DNA of 64,000 nt. It comes from Mariprofundus sp. UBA1536. Its GTDB lineage: Bacteria > Pseudomonadota > Zetaproteobacteria > Mariprofundales > Mariprofundaceae. The stretch is from assembly GCA_002323245.1 (NCBI GenBank), contig DCPU01000025.1, forward strand, positions 80,763 to 144,762. The letters are read 5' to 3'. Made by a program: the position numbers and the translations under genes. Below, one piece after another: positions 51,101-60,800 of this stretch. The stretch's first letter is position 1; each line of letters begins with the position of its first letter. A model generated the notes under the pieces. That model worked only from the letters and a program-made list of their open reading frames with translations, searched no databases and was not told the DNA's origin.

Positions 51101-53821
51101 AAACTTGTGGAAACTGCTGAGAATATAGCAGATGGAATTTCGCCAGTTCGCTTTAAATTAGCGATTACCGATAGCCAAGGCGTGAAAATCAATGGTGGTA
51201 TGGAATTGTCCCAAATGGGCGGCGACCTTAAACAATCGAATGATTTACGCTTACCACTACTTGCGACTGAAGTAGCGCAAAACATTACTGTAGATGCTGA
51301 TGGTTGGGTAAGCTTAGACCCCGTCACCGTGAGTGGTACACACCGCGTAGTGTTGGGCTATAACAACGTGCAAGAAAGTATTGAATTGTATGTGAAACCT
51401 GAAATGCGTGAGTGGATTATGGTGGGTTTTGGTGAGGGTACAGTTGGCTTTAATAAGCTTGCTGGAGCGACGCAGCCTATAACCAATCCAAGTAACCAAG
51501 ATGGCTTCTACCAAGATGGGCAATTGGCATTCTTTGCCAAAGGTCAAATCACCGGCGACTTCCTCATGACCATGGCCTATGACACCAGAGCAACAACTAC
51601 TGCTGAACAACAAAGCCGTTTTGGAGATATTGATCCGAATGTGATGTATACCGTTTATGGTGATAATACCTTGCAGCAATTTGATGCAAGCAGCAGCCGT
51701 AAGCTTTATGTGAAAATTGAGCGCGATACGTTCTATGCTTTGTTTGGTGATTTTAACACAGGCCTATCCACCACGGAGCTCACGCGTTACTCACGTGTGT
51801 TTACTGGCGTGAAAGCTGAGCTGCATGAAGACGCGATTGGTTTCACAGCATTTGCGACGCAAACCAGCCAAACTATGGTGCGCGATGATATTCGAGGTAA
51901 CGGTACTAGCGGTTTGTATCATTTAAGCCGTAATAATATCATTCAAAATACAGATGTGATTCGTATTGAAACTGTGGACCGATTCAAGAGCGAAGTGATT
52001 CTGCAATCAACGCAACTCACACGTCATCTGGATTATGACATTGATTATATCACTGGCACAGTTTGGTTTAAGCAGCCTGTGTTAAGTAAAGATGGTCAAC
52101 TCAACCCAATTATGATTCGTGTTGAATATGAGGCGGATGATAAAACCGACCAGTTTACCACTGCCGGTGGCCGTATTTATGTTAAACCAACTGAAAATTT
52201 GGAAGTGGGTGGAACCTTTGTTTCTGAAGGGCAGCTAGGCGTTAGCAATACCTTGAGCGGTGCTGATGCAACCTTGCAAGTGAATGATAATGTGGAATTT
52301 AAAGCTGAAGTGGCGCAAAGCAGTAATAGCGGTATTGCCGCCCAAGCATGGAAAGTTGAAACGCTCATTACTGCCGAGGAATTGACAGGTAAAGTGTATG
52401 CGCGCCAACAAGACGATAACTTTGGTTTGGGTCAACAATTGGGCAGCGAGAATTCCATGCGTAAATTGGGTGCGGATGGCGTTTGGCGTTTGAATACAGA
52501 AGATAGCATCAACGCTGAATTGTTCCGCCAACAAACTGTAAATACTGGCGCAACCCGCGATATGGCTAGCGTTAGTTATAATACTATTGTTGAAGACTTT
52601 ACACTGAATGCTGGCCTGCGCGGCAACAAAGATCTTGATGGGGCGGGTAACAATAATAGCTCTGCCCTGGCAAGTGTCGGTGCGAGTAAAGAAGTGAGTG
52701 ATCGTTTGACGGTGCGCGCTAACCATGAACAAGCCTTATCGAATAACAATGGCGTGGATTTCCCAACCCGTTCATTGCTGGGCGCTGAATATCGGGTGAC
52801 CGCCAATACAAGTCTAATTGCTTCACAAGAATGGACCAAAGGCCAAGCACAAGACACTTCCTCAACACGTTTGGGCATCAATACCCAACCTTGGAATGGT
52901 GCGCAAATGAGCGCAAGTTATGAGCAGCAATTGGCTGAAGATGGAGACCGTAGTTTTGCCAACGTAGGTTTGTTGCAAACTTGGAAAATTTCTGAAGCGC
53001 TGAGCTTTAGCGCCAGTTTGGATCGCACTTCAGTCGTTGCCTCGTCTGCGCCAACTGCTTTGAACATCAATGCGCCAGTTGCAACTGGTGGTGAGGGTTT
53101 TACTGCATATTCGATTGGTGCTGACTATCGACCATCCGATTGGGTTTGGACCAACCGCGCTGAATACCGTACCAGTGATGTGAGCACACATCGCGGCGCA
53201 AGCCTTGGTTTGCAGGGTTCGCCGATGGATGCGTTGGCTATGCAATTGACCATGCTTTGGCAAAAAGATTCGCTCGCATCAGCAACGACCACCCTTTCTT
53301 CAGATGCATCATTGCGCGCAGCTTGGCGACCAAGCTATGATAGATTGGTGCTACTCGATCGCTTTGATGTGCGCCGCAATGAACAATCCGGTGGGTTGGT
53401 GAACTACAGTAGCCAACGTTATATAAATAATCTGACTGCCAATTGGCAATCGCAAGCTGCTTGGCAAGTGCGCTTTAACCATGGCATCAAGTTTTCAGAT
53501 GAGAAAATTGCCACAGGCGTATGGTCTGGACTCACTGACTTGGTTGGATTGGAGCTCATTTATGATTTTAACGAAGATTGGGACATCACAACGCATGCTT
53601 CTACATTGCGCGTACGTCATTTGAACAACACCCAATCTGGCCTAGGTGTGGCTGTAGGCTTTAATGTGTTTGATAACTTCTGGTTGAGCTGGGGTTATAA
53701 TTTTACAGGTTTCTACGACCAAGATTTTGCAGCAGCCGAATATTCTCGTGAGGGCATATTTATGCGCTTCCGCTTTAAGTTTGACCAAAACAGCCTTGAG
53801 GATATGCTCAAGACCAACTAA
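48200..53821 (+). CDS. Giant surface protein: DUF11 + SdrD B-like + OmpA + outer-membrane beta-barrel
   Basis: This 1873-residue protein starts with GTG and has a long signal sequence ending around 'LSATAAHA'. The order is: an N-terminal beta-rich region, a DUF11 module (~334-464), an SdrD B-like module (~472-534, 'GTVFIDENMNELQDEGELGLAGV'), and an OmpA peptidoglycan-associated domain (~707-827, with 'LTVEGHTDN' and 'NRRVVLKVI'). A C-terminal region (from ~1067) of alternating beta strands follows, containing 'VYGDNTLQQFDASSSRKLYVKIERDTFYALFGDFNTG'. The last part matches, from memory, a barrel family of large DUF11/OmpA proteins in Betaproteobacteria. It is likely anchored both in the outer membrane and to peptidoglycan, and may display or export the DUF11 partners. 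Confidence 0.8.
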   Translation: MIKSFRRFGSRLKQYCFGSVVLAPAVRRAGLLGFALLLSATAAHAAFLPGQQITSTATLTTSNTTVTSNTVIVTPLRTPAVISFKHLDTATNSYIPADVYHAGQRIYVQVADGDQNTNVLTIETVTITLVDSISGDSETIVLTETGANTGVFIGGIASARSNANVPMNGTLSVSERSIIEATYTDGLDPIPTVASAALVDPFGVIFDAASGALINGATVQIINVTTGLPATVFGDDAVSLYPSTLTSGGTATDASGAVYNFGPGEYRFPFMNPGNYRIEVTPPAGFAFPSQATVASIQALPTGPFSMVLGSYGEIFTISAGPALHIDIPLDGSGANLFVRKTTTTPTAAIGDRVHYQIQVENVHASAISAATTVSDTLPMSLRYQAGSATLDGVALADPSIAANGRDLIFSLGTLAASTTSTLSYVTVVGANASVGLNDNIAFASGIMGGTTVSSNTSKASVTIREDLIRSLGFIVGTVFIDENMNELQDEGELGLAGVRVYMQDGRSNVTDEKGRYHFDGVKPGTHVVQMDRVTLSQRYEAVGLKQTRFANNHYSQFAEVSGGGLVRANFRVVSRPPEATPVKVVHSLAEKDGLVWADVVVSHTGDVQLQKLDGFYTLPAGWIYVPKTATVGGAAVEPTLTPAGLVWSLNPSITSQTIRLAMRGGGEDGLKEAIAYARFESAGTERGRTGLAKLGIKDTLHEKRSERSFTLHIKFDSRKAFIPEDDVEQLEMLTHALDGLVVRKLTVEGHTDNIRIAPQNRHEFADNKALSESRAQFIANYIKTQLQLEEGLVEAVGKGALEPIASNDTPQGREMNRRVVLKVIADKISHDFSTALQDRLAEADGQAVGSWNDEASINLSVKLQKETGILSPADGMSLPYAVSAVRAVMDSKLNAELLLDGKVIPKDRIGFQGEDGKTGLTTYTYIGIDFGKAGEHELRLRGLDTFGNVRFDEVVKVFRTGEVAKIKLVETAENIADGISPVRFKLAITDSQGVKINGGMELSQMGGDLKQSNDLRLPLLATEVAQNITVDADGWVSLDPVTVSGTHRVVLGYNNVQESIELYVKPEMREWIMVGFGEGTVGFNKLAGATQPITNPSNQDGFYQDGQLAFFAKGQITGDFLMTMAYDTRATTTAEQQSRFGDIDPNVMYTVYGDNTLQQFDASSSRKLYVKIERDTFYALFGDFNTGLSTTELTRYSRVFTGVKAELHEDAIGFTAFATQTSQTMVRDDIRGNGTSGLYHLSRNNIIQNTDVIRIETVDRFKSEVILQSTQLTRHLDYDIDYITGTVWFKQPVLSKDGQLNPIMIRVEYEADDKTDQFTTAGGRIYVKPTENLEVGGTFVSEGQLGVSNTLSGADATLQVNDNVEFKAEVAQSSNSGIAAQAWKVETLITAEELTGKVYARQQDDNFGLGQQLGSENSMRKLGADGVWRLNTEDSINAELFRQQTVNTGATRDMASVSYNTIVEDFTLNAGLRGNKDLDGAGNNNSSALASVGASKEVSDRLTVRANHEQALSNNNGVDFPTRSLLGAEYRVTANTSLIASQEWTKGQAQDTSSTRLGINTQPWNGAQMSASYEQQLAEDGDRSFANVGLLQTWKISEALSFSASLDRTSVVASSAPTALNINAPVATGGEGFTAYSIGADYRPSDWVWTNRAEYRTSDVSTHRGASLGLQGSPMDALAMQLTMLWQKDSLASATTTLSSDASLRAAWRPSYDRLVLLDRFDVRRNEQSGGLVNYSSQRYINNLTANWQSQAAWQVRFNHGIKFSDEKIATGVWSGLTDLVGLELIYDFNEDWDITTHASTLRVRHLNNTQSGLGVAVGFNVFDNFWLSWGYNFTGFYDQDFAAAEYSREGIFMRFRFKFDQNSLEDMLKTN

Positions 53822-53858
53822 GCTATATCTGTGATAAAGATTCAAATGGGTGGTATTG

Positions 53859-54743
53859 ATGTCAAAAATTAACGATGAAGGTTTTTTGGAGCTCTCTGGC
53901 GTTAACCATAATGTCATGCATGATGAGCTCAATGCTGAAAAGTTTCCCATTCTACAGGGATTAAGTCCGTTAAGTCTTCGCGTCATCAACCAATCGGCAC
54001 GAGTAATGAAGATTGGTGAGGGTGTGGAAATGATGCATGCCGGAGATACACCCCACGATTTATACTTTATCTCCAAAGGTTTATTCCGTGTTGCGCGTCT
54101 GCATGACGGCCAAATGCAGAATATCGCCGAACTCGGTGTAGGTCAGTTGTTTGGTGAGTATGGAGCATTAAGAGGCAAAACCAGGTTTGCTTCGGTTTAT
54201 GCCGCAGAACCATCCACAGTTATTCGCGTTGATTTAAATGCTGTGCAACAAGTTTTGGAGGCTGATGATGAATTGAAACAACGCATTTATGCGCTCATGC
54301 AAGCTCGACTTCTGAAAAGTTTTATTTTTGGTCACGATGCTTTTGGTCATATCTCTGATGCATCTCGCGACATTATTGCCGAATCCCTTAAAATCAGAGA
54401 AGCCAAACGTGACGATATTATTTTTCAAGCTGGCGATGCTGCGACATGTTTTTATATTATTTTATCAGGTGAAGCTGAAATTTGCGTGGGGGATGAGAAA
54501 AACCAAGTGATTTTGGAAATTCGCCGTGATAATGAAGTGTTGGGTGAGGCAAGAGCTGAGAATGGTACGAAATATGCTTACACTGTGCGGGCTGCCAACT
54601 CATTAGATTTATTGGTGTTAGATAAAGCTGCAATGAATTTGATTCATCGGGCAGACCCGTCCGTGATGCCGAAGTTGAATCAACTGATGAGTGAAGAAAT
54701 GAGGCAATTTTCAGTCAAAATGAAAGCAGTGCTCACTAAATAA
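53859..54743 (+). CDS. Protein with two cyclic-nucleotide-binding domains, no HTH
   Basis: This is 294 residues from the ATG at 53859 (GGGTGG upstream; an in-frame GTG at 53850 is less likely). The first cNMP-type domain is 'IGEGVEMMHAGDTPHDLYFISKGLFRVARL' and 'GVGQLFGEYGALRGKTRFASVYA'; the second is 'REAKRDDIIFQAGDAATCFYIILSGEAEICVG' and 'DNEVLGEARAENGTKYAYTV'. There is no helix-turn-helix at the C-terminus, so it is not a Crp-like repressor or activator. The second phosphate-binding cassette lacks the usual Arg-Ser pair. It lies 37 bp after the barrel gene and upstream of the giant lipoprotein. Confidence 0.85.
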   Translation: MSKINDEGFLELSGVNHNVMHDELNAEKFPILQGLSPLSLRVINQSARVMKIGEGVEMMHAGDTPHDLYFISKGLFRVARLHDGQMQNIAELGVGQLFGEYGALRGKTRFASVYAAEPSTVIRVDLNAVQQVLEADDELKQRIYALMQARLLKSFIFGHDAFGHISDASRDIIAESLKIREAKRDDIIFQAGDAATCFYIILSGEAEICVGDEKNQVILEIRRDNEVLGEARAENGTKYAYTVRAANSLDLLVLDKAAMNLIHRADPSVMPKLNQLMSEEMRQFSVKMKAVLTK

Positions 54744-54857
54744 GTGCGATTGTAAAGTGGCCTATCGGAAAATTATGCCATACTGCGTGGTGATTGTAGC
54801 GAACAGATAGAAGGGTTACATGTTTAAAGGTAAAAGCCTTTGCGGAGGGGTTGTAGG

Positions 54858-57800
54858 ATGGTGCGTTGGTTATTACTTGCTCTTTTAAGTCTTTTTTTTG
54901 CGGCATGTTCAGATGTAACTGAGCAGCAGGGTGCAGCAATGCAACAAGGCTTAACAAATGTTACGATTCAATTTGGTCATGCTAACCAATCCAGAGACTT
55001 ACAAGGCGCTGGAATTATTCCAGATAATGTAAGTTCTATTTCTGTCCAAGCTTTTGATAAATCAGGCGCAAAAACCTTCGGCCCATTTGTTGCCAACAAA
55101 CCGAACTTTGATATTACTATTCAAGTCACCAACGGTGATAACGTACGCTTCGAAGTTGTTGCCTTTGCAGAGAACAATGCTGCAGGCACTCGCTTGTATC
55201 AAGGTAGTAAGACTATCAATTTGACAGGGAAGTCTGTTGTTGTGCCTGTGGTGATGAGTCTGGTGATTGATGTTTCTTCAAACGCGGCTCAAGTCGCTGC
55301 TGGTGCCAGTGTGGTCTTATCATCCACTGTGGGAGGTGTGTCTTCAACTGCTGCCTCTCCTGTCATTTGGTCTGCTACTGTTGGATCCATATCGGGGAAC
55401 GTCTGGATCGCACCAAATCAAATAGGCATACAAACGTTGACTGCTCGTATTGACCCTATTGTTAATCCAGACCAAGACGCAACCATTGTCGCATCGATTG
55501 ATATCAATGTGGTTGATCAAACCTTGCCCGTTATTGTGCTCAATGGTGCTTCAACAGTAACGCTTGAGGCAGGTGCGGTTTATACCGATGCGAATGCCAC
55601 AGTCACCGATAATATTGATGCAACGAATGTTTCGCTTGTTGGAATTAGCACGATAAATACAAACCAACCGGGCGCCTATAGCGTGACTTATAACTATACT
55701 GATACTTCTGGAAATGTTGCAGCAACAGTGGTTCGTACTGTTCATGTACAAGATACGACAGCGCCCGTTTTTACACTTACAAATTTAACCGATATTTATG
55801 TTGAGGCAGTGGGTGTGATTACGCCTTATGCATTCGTCACCCCAGTTGTTACGGATACCTATGGCATTGCAAGTGTTGTCGTAAGCAATACTGGTCCTTT
55901 TAGCATGGGGACAACAACAGTGACTTGGACAGCAACTGACTTTACCGGCTTAACTTCAACGAAAAATCAAAATATTATTGTGCAAGATACGACTGCTCCT
56001 TTCATTACTTTGGCTGGAAGCGACTCTTATACAGTCGAGTTGGGTCAAAGTTATGTAGATGCCGGAGCAAGCTTTAGCGATTTGATTGATGGGTCTGGTG
56101 CTGTTTTAGCTGTTGGTTCAGTGAACACCTCTGTTCCTGGCACTTATAATCTTACATATAATTATACAGATGGTTCTGGCAATGCTGCGGCACAAGTTAC
56201 GCGCTCAGTGAATGTGCAGGACAGCATCCCACCAGCATTTACACTGGCAAACTTAACCGATATTTATGTGGAAGCGGCGGGTGTGACCACACCCTATGCA
56301 TTCACCACGCCAGTAGTGACGGATACTTATGGTGTTGCAGGTGTTGTGGTGAGTAATTCTGGTCCATTTAGCATTGGAGCAACATTAGTGACCTGGACAG
56401 CGACTGACCTTGCTGGTTTAACTGCAACGAATAATCAAAATGTCATTGTGCAAGACACTACGGTGCCTGAGCTTACATTAACCGGGTCTGCCGATGTTTA
56501 TGTAGAGGCAGGTGCAACATATGCTGAGCTCGGTGCAACATTTGTTGATGCAGTTGATGGTACAGGATCTGCCATTGTTGCCGGTGCTATAGTTAATACA
56601 GCTGTACCATCAACGTATGTGGTTACTTATGATTATATGGATGTTGCAGGTAACTCCGCAGTACAACTTACGCGCAATGTTATTGTGCAGGATACGACAG
56701 TGCCCGTGATTACGTTGTCGGGTTCGATAGATGTTTATGTTGAAGCAGGTACAACTTATACCGAACTGGGTGCCACATTTACTGATGTTGCTGATGGAAC
56801 TGGCGCTGCCATTGTTGCGGGTAGTGTAAATGCAGCTATACCAGCAACGTACGTAATCACTTATGATTACACTGACGGGGCAGGTAACTCTGCAGTACAA
56901 CTTACGCGCAATGTTATTGTGCAAGATACGATAGTGCCCGTGATTACGTTGTCGGGTTCGGTAGATGTTTATGTTGAAGCAGGTGCAACATATACCGAGC
57001 TCGGTGCGACATTTGCTGATGTTGTCGATGGAACAGGATCTGCCAGTGTTGCTGGTGCGGTGAATACAGCCATCCCTTCAACGTATATCGTTACTTATGA
57101 TTATACTGATGCTGCAGGTAATGTGGCAGGTCAAGTAACACGGAATGTTATCGTGCAAGATACGACGGCGCCTGTGGTTACATTAACGGGTTCGTCAGAT
57201 GTTTACGTTGAAGCAGGTGGAACGTATACGGAGCAGGGTGCCACGTTCGCAGATATTGTGGATGGTTCAGGCGTTGCAGTTGCTGCTGGTACTGTGAACA
57301 CAGCTATCCCCTCAACTTATGTTATTACTTATGATTACACAGATGGTGCAGGTAATGCTGCGGTACAGGTTACGCGTAATGTTGTTGTGCGCGACACAAC
57401 GCTGCCTGTGATTACATTAAACGGTTCTGCAGATGTTTATGTTGAAGTCGGTGGAACGTATACGGAGTTGGGTGCAACATTTGCTGATGCTGTGGACGGT
57501 TCAGGATCTGCCATAGTTGCAGGTGCTTCAGTGAATACAAGTATCTTATCAACATATGTTGTTACTTATGATTATATTGATGCTGCAGGTAATGCGGCGA
57601 TACAAGCTGCACGTAATGTCATCGTGCAAGACACCATTGCACCTGCATTTACGCTTGCAAACTTAGCGGATATTTATGTTGAGGCGTCGGGTGTGACTAC
57701 ACCACATTTATTCGTTACGCCAGCAGTGACGGATACTTATGGTGTTGCCAGTGTTTTAGTAAGTAATACTGGTCCATTTGCTATTGGGACAACAACCGTG

Positions 57801-60800
57801 ACTTGGACTGCGACTGACTTTGCAGGCCTTGCGACGACAAAGAATCAAAATGTGATTGTACAAGATACTGTTTCCCCACTATTGGTGGTTTCACCAAACA
57901 TTACATTGACTGCTACCCAAAATGGGGGTGTTCCAAGCTCGAACTCAGCTATCCAAGCTTTTTTAAATATTGATACATATGCTACTGATTTGGTATCTGG
58001 AAGTTTGACCGTGAGTAATGATGCACCTTCGATTCTATTCCCGTTTGGTGTCACAACCGTCAACTTTAGTGTTGTGGATGACTATGCCAATTCGACTGTG
58101 AATGCGGCAACGGTGACAGTGAATCATGCACAACCATCGATTACGTTCCCAACGACAAATCCTTATACTATTGTAGTCACTGAAGATGTTTCTAGTACTT
58201 TCACCATGTCAGTGAGCGATGTTGATGGGGATACGTATTCATTTTCACTTTCATCATCTGCTACATCAGGTTCAGCATCGGTTGATACTTACGGGCTAGT
58301 AACCTACCAAGGCTTCTTAAATTATGCTGGTGCTGATTCGTTTAGCGTTCAGGTAAGTGATGGTTATTCAGCGCCGGTCACGCAAATCGTGAATTTAACA
58401 GTTTCTCCGGTGAATGATGCACCTAGTGTGCAAGTGAACCTTCCTATAGACGCCTATGAAAATGCTGCTGCAATCACTATTGCCTCCGCTGATCTTTACG
58501 CTGCTGATGTCGATAATACTGCTGCTGAGCTTATTTTTACGGTGACTTCTATTCCTGCTGCTGGGCAACTGCGTTTGAGTAGTGTGCCTCTAGTTTTATC
58601 GAGTACATTTACGCAAGCAGACATCAATGCAGGGCTTCTGACCTATCTGCCACCAGTGACGGGCACTTTTGGCGCAGGGGTAGGGAGCTTTGGATTTAGC
58701 GTCACAGATGGTGCATCCTTGGCAATTTCTGGAACATTTGTAATCAATGTTATTCATGTGAATACCTCACCGTTGTTTACTGCGCCTATAGATCATACAG
58801 CTACGCCTGGCGTAGGGGCTTCGATTACGGCAAGTCAGCAAATTCCATTTGATGTTTATGTGCAAGCTTATGACCCTGATGTCTTGGATACGCTTACTTT
58901 TAGCGTTTATAGTTATGCTGGTTTAAACGGTGTGCTTACTGGGCCAGTGAGTATTAATACATACGCTGCTGTATTTTCTTATACGGCGAATGCGGGCACA
59001 ACAACCGATAACTTCCAATTGTTAGTCGTGGATGGTGTAGCCAATGACTTATTGGATGTGAGTGTAAGTGCAATTGCAGTTAATTCTCCGCCAATCATCA
59101 ATTCGCCAACGAATCCATACAGTTTTTCAACGCTGGTAGATACTTATGCAAATTTTGCTGCTACAGCATCTGACCCCAATGGTGATACGTTTTCATGGGA
59201 CATATACACCGCAGCAACAAATGGCCTTGCGACAGTAGATGCCTATGGGAATGTAAGCTATATCGGGAATACTCATTATGTTGGAAACGATTCATTTGAT
59301 GTTCGCGTTGTCGATCCTTATGGCGCAGTTTCAATTCTCAATGTAAACGTCAGCATTCTTGGAAATGCAAATATTGTGAGTGGTGGTGTGTTGGATAGCT
59401 ACTCATCAACGTTAGGCAGTTTATGGCAATACGGTGTTCCCATTAGTGGACCAAATGCTACTTCTGGCATCACGGCTGATCCATATGTTTGGGCAACGAA
59501 TTTAGCAGGCAATTATAATCAGAACGCCGCTGAATACTTATATCTACCAGTACTTGATTTGACAGCTGCGACTAATCCAACGCTATCGATGCGATTATGG
59601 TCGACCACGTCCTATACCAATTACCATGGTACCAATGTTGAAGTATTGGTTGGTAGTGTTTGGACAGTCATTGATCCATATATCACACCATATGATGGCG
59701 GACAGCTCAATGATGTGAATCTGCCTGCTTGGGAAGAGCTGGGTTGGACTTCAACAGAGCAAGTTTACCAATTGGCAGCATTTGATTTGACGGCTTACGC
59801 AGGTCAGCAGGTTCAGGTACGCCTAGCCTTCCGTTCTGAGGGAAGCAGCATTCAGTCTTTGGGTATGTATGTTGATGATATCCGTATTGATGAAGAGACA
59901 AGCGATTTGGATAGTGATGGTATTAATGGGGTATTGAGTGAGTGGAACAGTACAGGCACAGATCCGTTTATAGCCGATACCGATAGTGATGGCACCGCAG
60001 ATGGTGCAGATACACTACCATTAAATCCTGCAGCTGGCTTTGCAGGTTCAATTACGTTGTCGTCCACTGCTGGATCATTGGATGTTTATGCGGCTACTGA
60101 TGGCACACTTTGGCAATATGGTATTCCCACCAGCGGTCCGAGTGCTACATCGGGCATTACGACAGACCCATATGTTTGGGCAACGAATTTGGCAGGTAAT
60201 TACCCTAAAAACGCACATGAGTATCTCTACTTACCTATGCTAGATTTGACATCAGCGACCAATCCAACATTGTCGATGCGTTTATGGTCGACCACATCCT
60301 ATACCAATTACCATGGTACCAACGTTGAAGTATTGGTTGGTAATATCTGGACAGTCATTGATCCGTATATCACACCCTATGACGGTAATCAGCTTAATGA
60401 TGTGAATTTACCTGCTTGGGAAGAGCTTCAAGGCTACCAGCTTGCTGTCTTTAATTTGAGTCCTTATAATGGTCAACAGATTCAAACACGTCTGGCGTTC
60501 CGTTCGGAGGGAAGTAGCATTCAGTCTTCGGGTATGTATGCTGATGATATCCGTATTGATGAAGGTCCAACAATGATAGCAGGCGTGGATGCAGCTATAA
60601 GCACTGTGAATGGAAATTGCAACACGACTTGGGATATCTATGGTTCACCTTATTGGGTCCAATCCAGTGTTTCCATTGCCAATGGCTGTCGTCTTCAAAT
60701 TGATGCTGGGGTGGTGGTTAAATTTGACCCCGCAACCAGTGTCACAGTCAATAACGCAGCAAGTTTTGATGTTTATGGAGCAGTTGGAAGCCCTGTTTAC

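Noticed and set aside
53859..54743. Crp/Fnr transcription factor
   Set aside because: There is no C-terminal helix-turn-helix; both halves are nucleotide-binding folds.
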